A DNA stretch of 64,000 nt, from the NCBI GenBank assembly GCA_020633295.1, contig JACKDW010000024.1, positions 62,001 through 126,000 on the forward strand. The letters run 5' to 3'. The notes below the pieces were generated by a model. The model ran no database searches. It was not told the origin of the DNA and saw only the letters and a list, made by a program, of their open reading frames with translations. Within the stretch, counting starts at the first letter, position 1. Every line of letters begins with the position of its first letter. Position numbers and translations under genes: made by a program. Shown here in pieces: positions 51,605-60,700 of the stretch. This DNA comes from Myxococcales bacterium. Lineage in GTDB: Bacteria > Myxococcota_A > Polyangia > Nannocystales > Nannocystaceae.

Positions 51605-53932
51605 CTACTCCGCCGGCAGCTCGATCACGAGCTCGCCGCGCTTGCCCAGGCGGCGCGCCGCCGCTGAGCCCTCGAGCACCACGTACACGCGGCGGCCGCC
51701 GAGCTTGGTGTCGCCGGCGAGGCGCACGGCGAGCGGGCTGACGACGCGCTCCTCGATCACGCGCTTGAGCGGCCGCGCGCCGCGCGAGGGGTGCCAGCCC
51801 ATGCGCGCGAGTGCCTCGCGCGCGTCCTGATCGACCTCGAGCCGCAGGTCGCGGCGGCGGAAGCCCTCGCGCGCGCCGGCCTTCGCCAGCTCGAGATCGA
51901 CGACCTTCAGGATGTCCTCGGGGGCCAGGTTGCGGAACGCGAGCACGTGGTCGACGCGGTTGAAGAACTCGGGCCGGAAGTGGGCGCGCACCGCCCCGAG
52001 CAGCTCCTTGCCGGTCTGCCGGCGGTCGCCGAAGCCCGCCGCGCGCACGCGCCGGACCCCGAGGTTCGAGGTCATGACGATCAGCGTCATGCGGAAGTCG
52101 ACGAGGCGCCCCTCGACGTCGGTCATGCGGCCCTCGCCGAGCATCGCCAGCAGGAGGTCGAAGACCTCCGCGTGCGCCTTCTCGATCTCGTCGAGCAGCA
52201 CGAGCGAGAGCGGCTCGACGCGCACGCGCTCGACGAGGCTGCGGACCCCGTGGCCGACGGCGAGCAGGCGCTGCGAGGCGCCGGGGAGCATGTACTCGCT
52301 CATGTCGACGCGGATCATCTTGCTCGGGTCGCCGAACATGTAGCGCGCGAGCTGCTTGGCCAGCTCGGTCTTGCCGACGCCCGTGGGCCCGACGAAGAAC
52401 AGGCTGCCGATCGGCCGCTCCGCGTCGTTGAGCCCGGCCTTGAAGCGCGTGAGCACGCGCGCCGCCGCGCGGCACGCCTCGTCCTGGCCGATCACGCCGG
52501 CCTGCAGGCGCGCGGCGACCTGCTCGGGGCCGGCGACGTGGGCCTCCGAGATCAGCTCGATCGGCAGGCCGGTGGCGCGCGCGAAGGCGCTCGAGATCGC
52601 GGGCTCGTCGAGCACCGTGACCGCCTCGCCCTCGGCGAGCGCCGGCGGCCGGGCGCCCGCCGGCGGCGTCACCTCGCCGCGCTCCTTGTTGAGCCAGTCG
52701 AGGAAGCGCACGCCCTTGCCCGGGAAGCCGGTGTCGCGCTGGAAGAAGTCGAGGTGCTGCACGAGCTGCCGCAGCGCCGGCGGCTCGATCACCAGGCGCG
52801 GGTTGACGCGCGCCTGGTAGTCGCGCAGGAACGCGGGCATCGCCGCGCTCGGCGTCGGGTGGATCTTCACCGGGTAGAACGCGCTCGCCAGCACCGGGTG
52901 CTTGCTCGTGAGCTGTTCGAACTCGGGGCCGTCGCACTCCGCGATCAGGCTCAGCTCGCCGGCGCGCAGCGCCGGCAGGAACATGTCCGCGATCGACGAG
53001 TGGCCGGTGCGCGCCCGCAGGATCGGCGCGAGGCGATCGACGTAGAGATAGTCGCCCTCGCCCGAGAGCTCGCTGACCAGGTCGAGGCAGCGCTGCTCCC
53101 ACATGCCCAGGTAGCGCATGCCCGCGACGATGCGGTCGGCGGAGCTGCTCCAGATGCGCGGCGCGTGGGCTACGCTGTCCTTGCGCTTGCGCGCGAGCTG
53201 CCGCGCGAGCGCGTGCACCCAGGTGGTCTTGCCGGCGCCGGCGGGCCCGACGAGCAGCAGCGAGCGCGGGTGCGGGCGCAGCACCAGCGGCATCACGCCG
53301 CCGAGCTCGTGCTCGCCGATCACCGGGCGCCCGCGCCGGCGTCGGGCCTTGTCGACGAGCTCCTCGGCGACCGCGTGCAGCGTCGGCGCGCGCAGGCGGT
53401 CGCGGTCCGCCTTCGCGGTCGCGCGCGCGCGCGACAGCGTCGGCGACCACTCGACGACGCGCTCGCCCGAGAGCGCGCGGAACTCGAACAGCGAGCGCGG
53501 CTGCTTGCCCAGCATCGCGTTGCTGATCGCCTGCGCGATGATCTCCGCCGCCATCGACATGTCCTCGAGCACGATCCACCAGCCGAAGCGCGGCACGATC
53601 ACGCGAAAGCCCCCCTGCTCGAGCTCGGACCACGCGTAGGTCAGCTCGAGCTCGACGGTCTCCTTGGCGATGACGTGGCGCTTCTTGACGACCGTCTGCG
53701 GGTGCACCGAGATCTTGACCTTGCGCGTGCGCAGCTTCTCGGTCCACAAAAACTCGCTGCGGTTGCCGGAGTACTCCTCGAGCTGCAGCGCGAGCTGCGA
53801 GAGCACCTCGTCCTCGTCGCGCCCGTAGCCCGACGGCGGCCGCGCCAGCGCGCCCTGGGCCGACAGCAGCCAGCCGGTCATCATGCCGTCGTGGTGCGTG
53901 ACCAGGTGCACGCGGTAGGTCGGCCTCGCCAC
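51605..53932 (-). CDS. HSP100/Clp-like double AAA+ ATPase, third operon gene (no PCRF-like domain)
   Basis: 775 residues. The N-terminal 170 residues are not Clp_N. NBD1: Walker A GPAGAGKT (229-236), pore region AGMRYLGMWEQR (270-281), Walker B YLYVDR (295-300), where the catalytic Glu is Arg. NBD2: Walker A GPTGVGKT (515-522), Walker B LVLLDE (577-582), sensor 1 TSN (621-623), Arg finger in FRPEFFNRVDHV, sensor 2 GAR (718-720). The NBD2 pore loop GYVG is missing: RLLAVGHGVRSLVERV replaces it. There is no ClpB-type middle domain. GTG 53932 overlaps the previous stop (TAGTG), so it is translationally coupled. Confidence 0.87.
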   Translation of the reverse strand: MARPTYRVHLVTHHDGMMTGWLLSAQGALARPPSGYGRDEDEVLSQLALQLEEYSGNRSEFLWTEKLRTRKVKISVHPQTVVKKRHVIAKETVELELTYAWSELEQGGFRVIVPRFGWWIVLEDMSMAAEIIAQAISNAMLGKQPRSLFEFRALSGERVVEWSPTLSRARATAKADRDRLRAPTLHAVAEELVDKARRRRGRPVIGEHELGGVMPLVLRPHPRSLLLVGPAGAGKTTWVHALARQLARKRKDSVAHAPRIWSSSADRIVAGMRYLGMWEQRCLDLVSELSGEGDYLYVDRLAPILRARTGHSSIADMFLPALRAGELSLIAECDGPEFEQLTSKHPVLASAFYPVKIHPTPSAAMPAFLRDYQARVNPRLVIEPPALRQLVQHLDFFQRDTGFPGKGVRFLDWLNKERGEVTPPAGARPPALAEGEAVTVLDEPAISSAFARATGLPIELISEAHVAGPEQVAARLQAGVIGQDEACRAAARVLTRFKAGLNDAERPIGSLFFVGPTGVGKTELAKQLARYMFGDPSKMIRVDMSEYMLPGASQRLLAVGHGVRSLVERVRVEPLSLVLLDEIEKAHAEVFDLLLAMLGEGRMTDVEGRLVDFRMTLIVMTSNLGVRRVRAAGFGDRRQTGKELLGAVRAHFRPEFFNRVDHVLAFRNLAPEDILKVVDLELAKAGAREGFRRRDLRLEVDQDAREALARMGWHPSRGARPLKRVIEERVVSPLAVRLAGDTKLGGRRVYVVLEGSAAARRLGKRGELVIELPAE

Positions 53933-56900
53933 TAGCCCGGCTCCTCCTCGGCGCGCGGCGGCGCGTCGGTCGTCAGCGTCGTCCTCGCGGAGATGGCCTC
54001 AAACGCGGCGCCGAGCCGCAGCATCCACAGCGGCCGCAGGACCTCCGCGAGCGCGCGCCCGCGGACGGTGGCCGCGTGCGCGAGCGGGTAGTCCTCGACC
54101 TCGTAGCGCGTAGAGGTGCCCTCGCGCTCCGGCGGGTCGTAGCGGTAGCGGCGGACGATCGGCAGCACGCCGTCGGGGTTCTCCGGCAGCTCGGCGCCCG
54201 GCGGCAGCTGCTCGAGCGCGCGCTCGAAGGCCTCGCGGCGCGCGCTGAGCAGGCTGACGTGCGCGGCCGGGGTGGTGCGCCGCGCCGGCAGCACGCGCAC
54301 GCGCACGACCTCGCTCGCGCCGGAGATCGAGTGGCGCACGTGGCAGCCCTGCTCGCCCATGTAGAACGCGCGCACGGCCGGCCCGAGCAGCCGCAGCACG
54401 ATCTGGTGGTGGGCCTGGTTCAGGTTCGCGGTGGTCCGCGGCACGTCGCCCTCGCGCTGCACGAAGGCCAGGCCGTCTCGCTCGCCGCGCCCGCTCGCGT
54501 AGGCCTGGTACAGATCCTCGAGCAGCCCGCGCTCGTGGGCCTCGAAGCGGCTCTTCCCGCGCGTGCGGCTGATCCGCGTCAGCTCGATGAGGATCGCGTG
54601 CTGGTCGGCGTCGTCGGCGTGCTCGAGCGCGCGCTCGAGGAAGAACAGCTCGGCGATGTGCTCGAGGATCGCCGGGCGCGTGCGCATGGGCAGCGCCGGG
54701 CCCATCGCGCGGAGGTCGAGCGCGCGCATGCTCTCGATCCAGCCGTAGCGCCAGCCGTACTTGTGGATCAGATCGTGGGTGCCGTCGGCCTCGTACTCGA
54801 GCAGCTCGGCGTCGCTCTCGAAGCGCAGCGCGCGGTCGACCTCGCCGTCGAGCGCTGGATCGTAGGAGACCTGGGTCGCCAGGCGCTCGCGGATCCCGAC
54901 GATCTGCGCGCGCAGCGTGTCGAGGTTGTAGACCGCGTCGGCGGCGTCGGCCCGATCGTCGCGGCCGAGCCGGAAGCGCTCGAGGCTCGCGCTGAGCGCC
55001 TGACCGAGGCGCGTCAGCTCGGGCCCGGCGAGCAGCGCGTCGACCCGCGCGAGCGCGTCGGGCAGCTCGCGCAGCAGGCGGCCCATGTTCCACTCGAGCA
55101 GGTCCTCGATGCTCGGGTCGACGCCGCGGGCCTCGGCCTCGCGCAGCAGCTCGCGGTGGAGGTTCAGCGCGCCGCCGTGCATGTACAGCCAGTACACCCG
55201 GACCCCCGACGCGCGCGTCGCCGCGATCGTGTCGGCCAGGCGGCCGCCGATGCGGTCCTCGAGGAAGCGCTTGAGCGAGCGCGCGCCGTCGCGCTGGTTG
55301 AAGCCCTCGCGCACCACCATGTCGACGACCGCGGGCGTGAAGCGCACGAACACGCTGCGCTCGGTCAGGCCGCGGCGGTCGAGCAGCCTTGCGAGCTCGC
55401 GCGTGGCGATGCCCCGCGCCGCGTCGCGGCTCAGCGCCGAGAACTGCACCACGCGATCGATGCGGTTGAACAGCTCCGGCGGGAAGAACTCGCGCACGGC
55501 CGCGGAGACGTCGCGCACGAGCTCGGCCGCCTCGCCGCCCTCGCCCGCGAAGCCGACCGAGGACACGCTGCGCGCGCCGAGGTTCGACGTCATGATCACG
55601 ACCGCGTGCGAGAAGTCGACGACGGAGCCGGCCGCGTCGGTCAGGCGCCCGTCGTCGAACAGCTGCAGCATCAGGTTCAGCACCCGCGGGTCGGCCTTCT
55701 CGACCTCGTCGAGCAGCACCACGGAGAACGGCTGCGCGCGCACCTGCCCCGTCAGCGCGCCGACCGGGCGCCAGCGATCGCCGATCAGGCGCGCGGCCGC
55801 GTCGGGCCCGTTGTACTCGCTCATGTCGAAGCGCAGCAGGCGGGCGACGTCGCCGTACAGGTACTCGGCGACGCACTTCGCCATCTCCGTCTTGCCCGTG
55901 CCGGTCGGCCCCGTGAACAGGAACACGCCGTAGGGGCGCCCCGCGTCGACGAGCCCGGCCTTGATGCGCAGCACCAGATCGCACACCGCCCCGATCGCGT
56001 CCTCCTGGCCGACGATCTGGCTGGCGAAGCGGGCGCGCAGCGTCGCGCGGTCGAGCGGCATGGCGCTCGAGAGCAGCAGCTGGGGCATACCTGTCCGATA
56101 CGACAGCATGCGCACCACGGTCGACGGCCCGATCTCCGGCGGCCGCGGCACGTAGCGGTACTGGAGCTGGTGCGCGAGCACGCTCTCGACCCGGATCGTC
56201 GCGCGCTCGCCCACGCTGTCGACGACCGGCCAGCGGCCGGTGCGCATGTACTCCTCGACGTCGTTCTTGGAGTCCTTGAGCCCCTTGCCGGTCGCGCGCC
56301 GGTAGATCTTGATCGCCTGGATCTTCTTGCCCGCGCGCACCTGGGCCTCGGCCTCGTGCAGGTCGGCCGCGAGCCCGTGCTCGCCGCCCGCGAGGCTGCG
56401 CAGGAGGTCGAGCGCCTTGCCCGGGTAGGCCGCGCCCGAACCGAGCGCGCCGCCGAGGTCGAAGATCGTCCGGAAGGTGCGCGGGTCGAAGAACACGTTG
56501 TAGCGCTGCTCGAGCGCGCGCGACTCGCGAATGATCAGCCGCATCGTCTCGGCCTCGCTCGTCGGGCCGACGCGCACGATCGTCAGCCCGCTGGCGAACG
56601 CGCCGCCGTCGTCCTGCAGCTGCTGCAGCTGCTCGGGCGTGCACTCGCCGATGATGATCAGCTCGCGCCGCGCGACCGGCCCGCGGAAGAAGGTCGCCAG
56701 GCTGCGCTCGCTCTCGCGGCTCTCGCCGATCCGCCCCCACGCGTGCAGGTCGTCGACCCACAGGATCGCGCGCCGGCGACCGGCGGTCTCGAGCAGCTCG
56801 ACGCAGCGCTGCTCCCACTGCCCGAGGTACGACATGCCGGCGATGATCCGGCGCCCGCGGATCTGCCAGACCGAGTGAACGCGGTCGAGGTTGCGGTGGC

Positions 56901-57786
56901 CGACGTAGCCGTCGGCCTCGAGCAGGTCGTGGATCGCCCGGCTGACGAGCGCGCTCTTGCCGACGCCCGACGGCCCGACGAGCAGCACCGAGCTCTTGCG
57001 CGCGCCGCAGAGCAGCTGCCGCAGCTGCTCGCGGTAGGGCGCGCGCGGCGAGCCAGGCTCGAGCCGACCGTCGATCGCCCGCAGCGTCTGGTTCACGCCG
57101 AGCTCCGCGAGCACGCCGTCGCCGGTGCGCCCCGCTCGCTGCCCGATCAGCGCGCGGTCGTCCTCTTTCTTCTCCTCGAGCAGCTCCTTGAGCTCGCGCG
57201 GCGTCGCCCTCAGCGCGATCAGCGTGAGCCGGTCGAGCGGGCGCTGCTTGCCGCGCGCGGCCGGCTTGCCCGGCGTCGCCGCGCGCTCGCGCACGCTCGC
57301 CTTGAGCAGCTCGATCGCGTCGTCCTCGAGCTCGCCCCAGCGCTCGCGGAAGTACACGGTCGCCTCGTCACGGAGCGCGCGCGACTCCTCGTGCACGAAC
57401 CACTCGCGCTGCCGCAGCGGGTGGTAGGCGATCCAGATCGGCTCGCCCTTGAAGCCCGGCCCGCGCGCGCGCGGCTCGATGATCACCGGGAACACGCCGT
57501 GCACGCGCCGGCGTCCGCCCCCGCCGCTGCCGCCCCCGGGGAGGTTGAGCTCGAGGTTGAGGAACTCGAGCCGCCGCCCGCGGACGAAGTCCAGCGCCTC
57601 CAGCTCCCGCGGCCAGCGCTTCGCCAGCGCCTTGCGCAGCGCGTCGATCACCCGCTGCTGGACCTTGGCCTGGTTGGGCCCGCGCTCGTGCACGTTGTGG
57701 GCCCCGAGGCCGAGCGTGTACCACTCGACGTTGCGCCCGCGCTTGCGCTGGAAGATCGAGATCGAGAGGTCCACCGCGAGCGCCAT
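53932..57786 (-). CDS. HSP100/Clp-like AAA+ ATPase with C-terminal PCRF-like domain, second operon gene
   Basis: 1,284 residues. A non-Clp N-terminal domain (1-200) has a Gly-rich loop. NBD1: Walker A GPSGVGKS (271-278), pore segment AGMSYLGQWEQR, Walker B ILWVDD (341-346) with Asp in place of Glu. NBD2: Walker A GPTGTGKT (626-633), Walker B VVLLDE (689-694), sensor 1 TSN (733-735), Arg finger FNRIDR, sensor 2 GAR (834-836). RLIGDRWRPVGALTGQ replaces the GYVG loop; SSVGFAG could be a ClpP-loop-like element. The C-terminal 300 residues hold HERGLLEDLYQAYASGRGER and LGPAVRAFYMGEQGCHVR (1134-1151), which align with the PCRF fold of release factors; no GGQ. The start lies 2 nt after the first gene's stop. 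Confidence 0.85.
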   Translation of the reverse strand: MALAVDLSISIFQRKRGRNVEWYTLGLGAHNVHERGPNQAKVQQRVIDALRKALAKRWPRELEALDFVRGRRLEFLNLELNLPGGGSGGGGRRRVHGVFPVIIEPRARGPGFKGEPIWIAYHPLRQREWFVHEESRALRDEATVYFRERWGELEDDAIELLKASVRERAATPGKPAARGKQRPLDRLTLIALRATPRELKELLEEKKEDDRALIGQRAGRTGDGVLAELGVNQTLRAIDGRLEPGSPRAPYREQLRQLLCGARKSSVLLVGPSGVGKSALVSRAIHDLLEADGYVGHRNLDRVHSVWQIRGRRIIAGMSYLGQWEQRCVELLETAGRRRAILWVDDLHAWGRIGESRESERSLATFFRGPVARRELIIIGECTPEQLQQLQDDGGAFASGLTIVRVGPTSEAETMRLIIRESRALEQRYNVFFDPRTFRTIFDLGGALGSGAAYPGKALDLLRSLAGGEHGLAADLHEAEAQVRAGKKIQAIKIYRRATGKGLKDSKNDVEEYMRTGRWPVVDSVGERATIRVESVLAHQLQYRYVPRPPEIGPSTVVRMLSYRTGMPQLLLSSAMPLDRATLRARFASQIVGQEDAIGAVCDLVLRIKAGLVDAGRPYGVFLFTGPTGTGKTEMAKCVAEYLYGDVARLLRFDMSEYNGPDAAARLIGDRWRPVGALTGQVRAQPFSVVLLDEVEKADPRVLNLMLQLFDDGRLTDAAGSVVDFSHAVVIMTSNLGARSVSSVGFAGEGGEAAELVRDVSAAVREFFPPELFNRIDRVVQFSALSRDAARGIATRELARLLDRRGLTERSVFVRFTPAVVDMVVREGFNQRDGARSLKRFLEDRIGGRLADTIAATRASGVRVYWLYMHGGALNLHRELLREAEARGVDPSIEDLLEWNMGRLLRELPDALARVDALLAGPELTRLGQALSASLERFRLGRDDRADAADAVYNLDTLRAQIVGIRERLATQVSYDPALDGEVDRALRFESDAELLEYEADGTHDLIHKYGWRYGWIESMRALDLRAMGPALPMRTRPAILEHIAELFFLERALEHADDADQHAILIELTRISRTRGKSRFEAHERGLLEDLYQAYASGRGERDGLAFVQREGDVPRTTANLNQAHHQIVLRLLGPAVRAFYMGEQGCHVRHSISGASEVVRVRVLPARRTTPAAHVSLLSARREAFERALEQLPPGAELPENPDGVLPIVRRYRYDPPEREGTSTRYEVEDYPLAHAATVRGRALAEVLRPLWMLRLGAAFEAISARTTLTTDAPPRAEEEPG
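56092..56105. other. Intragenic TGTC-N6-GACA site
   Basis: TGTCCGATACGACA inside the second AAA+ gene, between the NBD1 and NBD2 coding parts and in atypical codons (tat, aca, ggt). Confidence 0.4.
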
Positions 57787-57788
57787 GG

Positions 57789-60700
57789 CTACAGCTCGTC
57801 CTCCTCGGGGATCGGGTCGTCGCCGGCGGCGAGCGGATCGGCGATCAGCGCGAACACGATGTGCTCGTACCGGTCCCAGTAGTCATATTCGTCGTACAGG
57901 TTGAAGTACAGGTTCGCCGACGGCAGCGCGACGCTCGGCGGGCGCCCCTCGCGGAAGTGCCGGGTCGGCTCGAGCTTGAGCAGCTGGTCGCGCGGCGAGC
58001 GGTCGGGCAGCTCGTAGGCGTAGCTCGGCGCCTCGCGCTCCTCTGTGCTCGCCGGCGGGCGCCGCAGCTCGTCGGGCCCCAGCGCGTAGCGCCCGGCCGC
58101 CCAGCGGATCAGCAGGTGCGCGGGGGGCTCGTCTTTCTTCGCGTTGTCGAAGCGCTGCAGCCCCAGCTCGAAGCGCAGCAGCGCGCTCGCGTGGTCCCCG
58201 TGCACGCACAGCAGCGCGCCGCGCCACTCGGTGGCCAGCGTCTTCTCGCCCGCCTTGGGATCCTCCGAGATGCGCGCGAGCTGCTGCTCGATCCACGGGC
58301 GCTCGCGCGGCGGCCCCCACGGGAGGCCCTCGGGCCAGTCGTCCCCGAGCGCGGGGTCCGGGGCCTGCTCCCACAGGTGCAGCCGCAGCTGCCAGTCGCG
58401 CCGCGCCGCGCCCTCGAGGAACATCTCGAGCCAGCGGTGCAGCGTCCACGGGTCGTCCTGCGGCTGGAGGATCAGGGCCGCGCCCGCGCCCCCCACCTGC
58501 CCCAGCACCGCGCGCACGTAGGCCTTCTCGAACCGCTCGTAGGCCGCCTGCGCCTCGGCCCTGTAGGGCTCGCTGTCCTCCCCCTCGTGCAGCGCGATCA
58601 GGGCCAGGTCCTCGGCGCCCTCGATCGCCTCGAGCTCCTCGCGCAGCCCCGTCAGCAGCTCGCGCAGGCGCGCGTGCTCGGCGGTCATGCGCGCGATGTC
58701 GACGGGCCCGCGGGCCCGCGCGCTCTCGTCGTGCGCCCGCGCGGCGCGGCGCTCCGGGTCGTGCGCCGTCGCCATCTCGGCGACGAGGTAGTCCACGCGC
58801 TCCTGCATCTCGACGATCGGCGCCCAGCGCATCGTCGACGCGGCCATGCGCCGGAGCTGGGCGACGCGCGCGAGCAGGTGCGTCGACTGGCGCTGCTCCC
58901 CGCTCGGCGGGCGCGAGAGGTCGAAGCGCAGCGGCTCGCCGCCTACGTCGGCGCCGCCCAGCGCCCCGCCGAGGACCGACGCGCCGCCCGGCTCGCCCGC
59001 GTCCGCCGGCTGCTCGTCGCCGAGGAACACGCGCACGGTCGCGTTCTCGAGCTCGTTGGCGTGCCGCGAGAGCCGCCCCGCCAGCGGCGCGACGAGCGTG
59101 TCCTCGAGGTGCCGTCGCAGCGCTCGCGCCCCGTAGGCGTCGGAGTAGCCCGCGGCCGCGAGGCCCTCGAGCGCCCGCGCGCTGAGCCGCAGCGTGACGC
59201 CGCGGTTGAGCAGCCCGGCGCGCTCGCGGATGCGCGCGAGCGCGACCCCGGCGACGTCGCGGATCTCGGCGCGGGTCAGCGAGCGGAACGGGATCACGCG
59301 ATCGATGCGGTTGACGAACTCGGGTCGGAAGTGCGCGTCGACGCGCTCGAGGTAGTGCTGCTGCTCGGCGCGCTGATCGTCGACGGCGCGCGCGGCCAAC
59401 CCGAAGCCCGAACGCGGCCTGCGGTGCGCCGCCCCGAGGTTGCTCGTCATGATGATGATCGCGTTCTCGAAGTGCGTCGTCCGCCCGCGCGCGTCGGTCA
59501 GCCGGCCCTCGCCGCAGACCTGCAGCAGCAGGTCGAACACGGCCGGGTGGGCCTTCTCGATCTCGTCGAGCAGGACCACGCAGAACGGCTGCTGGCGCAC
59601 CCGGCGGGTCAGCTCGCCCTCGTCGCGCTGCGTGCCCCGGATCAGCCGCTCGGCCGCGAGCGGATCCATGTACTCGCTCATGTCGAAGCGGACCAGGCGA
59701 TCGGCGCCGCTGAACAGGAAGCGCGCGAGCGTCTTGGCGACCTCGGTCTTGCCGACGCCGGTGGGCCCGACGAACAGGAAGTTCGCCAGCGGCTTGCCCG
59801 GCGGCTGCAGCCCCGACTTGACCGCGCACAGCGTCTCGGCGACGCGGCGGATCGCCTCGTCTTGGCCGATGACGTGGCGGCGGAAGAACTCGACGACCGA
59901 GTCGTACTTCATCCGCCGCTCCTCGCGGAGCAGGAACATCGGGATCCCGGACCGGGTCGAGAACGCGGCGTACACGTGGCGCGCGTCGATCGAGCGCCGC
60001 TCGCCGCCGGCCGCGAGCTCGGCCTCGAGCGTCGCGCGCAGCTCCTCGTACAGGCGCACCGCCTTGCCCGGGAACGCCTGGTATCGGAGGTAGCGCTCCG
60101 ACAGCGAGACCAGCGGCTCGATCGCGTCGTCGGCCAGCGTCGGCCGCGTGGGCTCGTGCGCGCGCGCGTGCTGGGCCCGCGCCTCGAGCAGCGCGCGCGT
60201 CGTCGCGGCGTCGAGCGCCTTGACCGGGATCCGGTGCAGGCACGCGAAGAAGCCGACGTGGCGCTTCTCGTGCTGCTCGACCAGCTCCGGCGTCAGCTCC
60301 CCGAGCACGCGCACGCGGCCCTCGACCAGGTACGGGCGCATGATCGACGCGAGGTCCTCGATGCCGCCGCTGTGCCCTGCGAACAGGTCGCCGAAGTCGT
60401 CGAAGTACAGCACCACGTCGAGCAGCTCGGCGGCCTTCAGCACCGCGTCGAGGCGCTCCTCGAGCTGCCCGAAGCCGGACTGCCCGGCCACCAGCTGCGC
60501 GCCGGAGGTCGCGTAGATCGGGCGCGCGCTCGCGCCCGGGCGCGAGAGCAGCGCGTCGATGATGGCTGTCTTTCCGGTCATCTCATCGCCGACGAGCATC
60601 ACCGAGAGCCGCTCGTCGCCGGCCAGCAGCGCGCCGAGGCTCCTGACCTCGCGCTCGCGCGCGATGATCGGCGTCGCGTCGGCGCCGCGGCTCAGCGCGC

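Noticed and set aside
53999..57882. Very long reading frames opposite the AAA+ operon
   Set aside because: They are products of GC-rich codon bias; they are Arg/Ala/Leu/Gln low-complexity and show no motif, whereas the minus frames carry complete AAA+ motifs.
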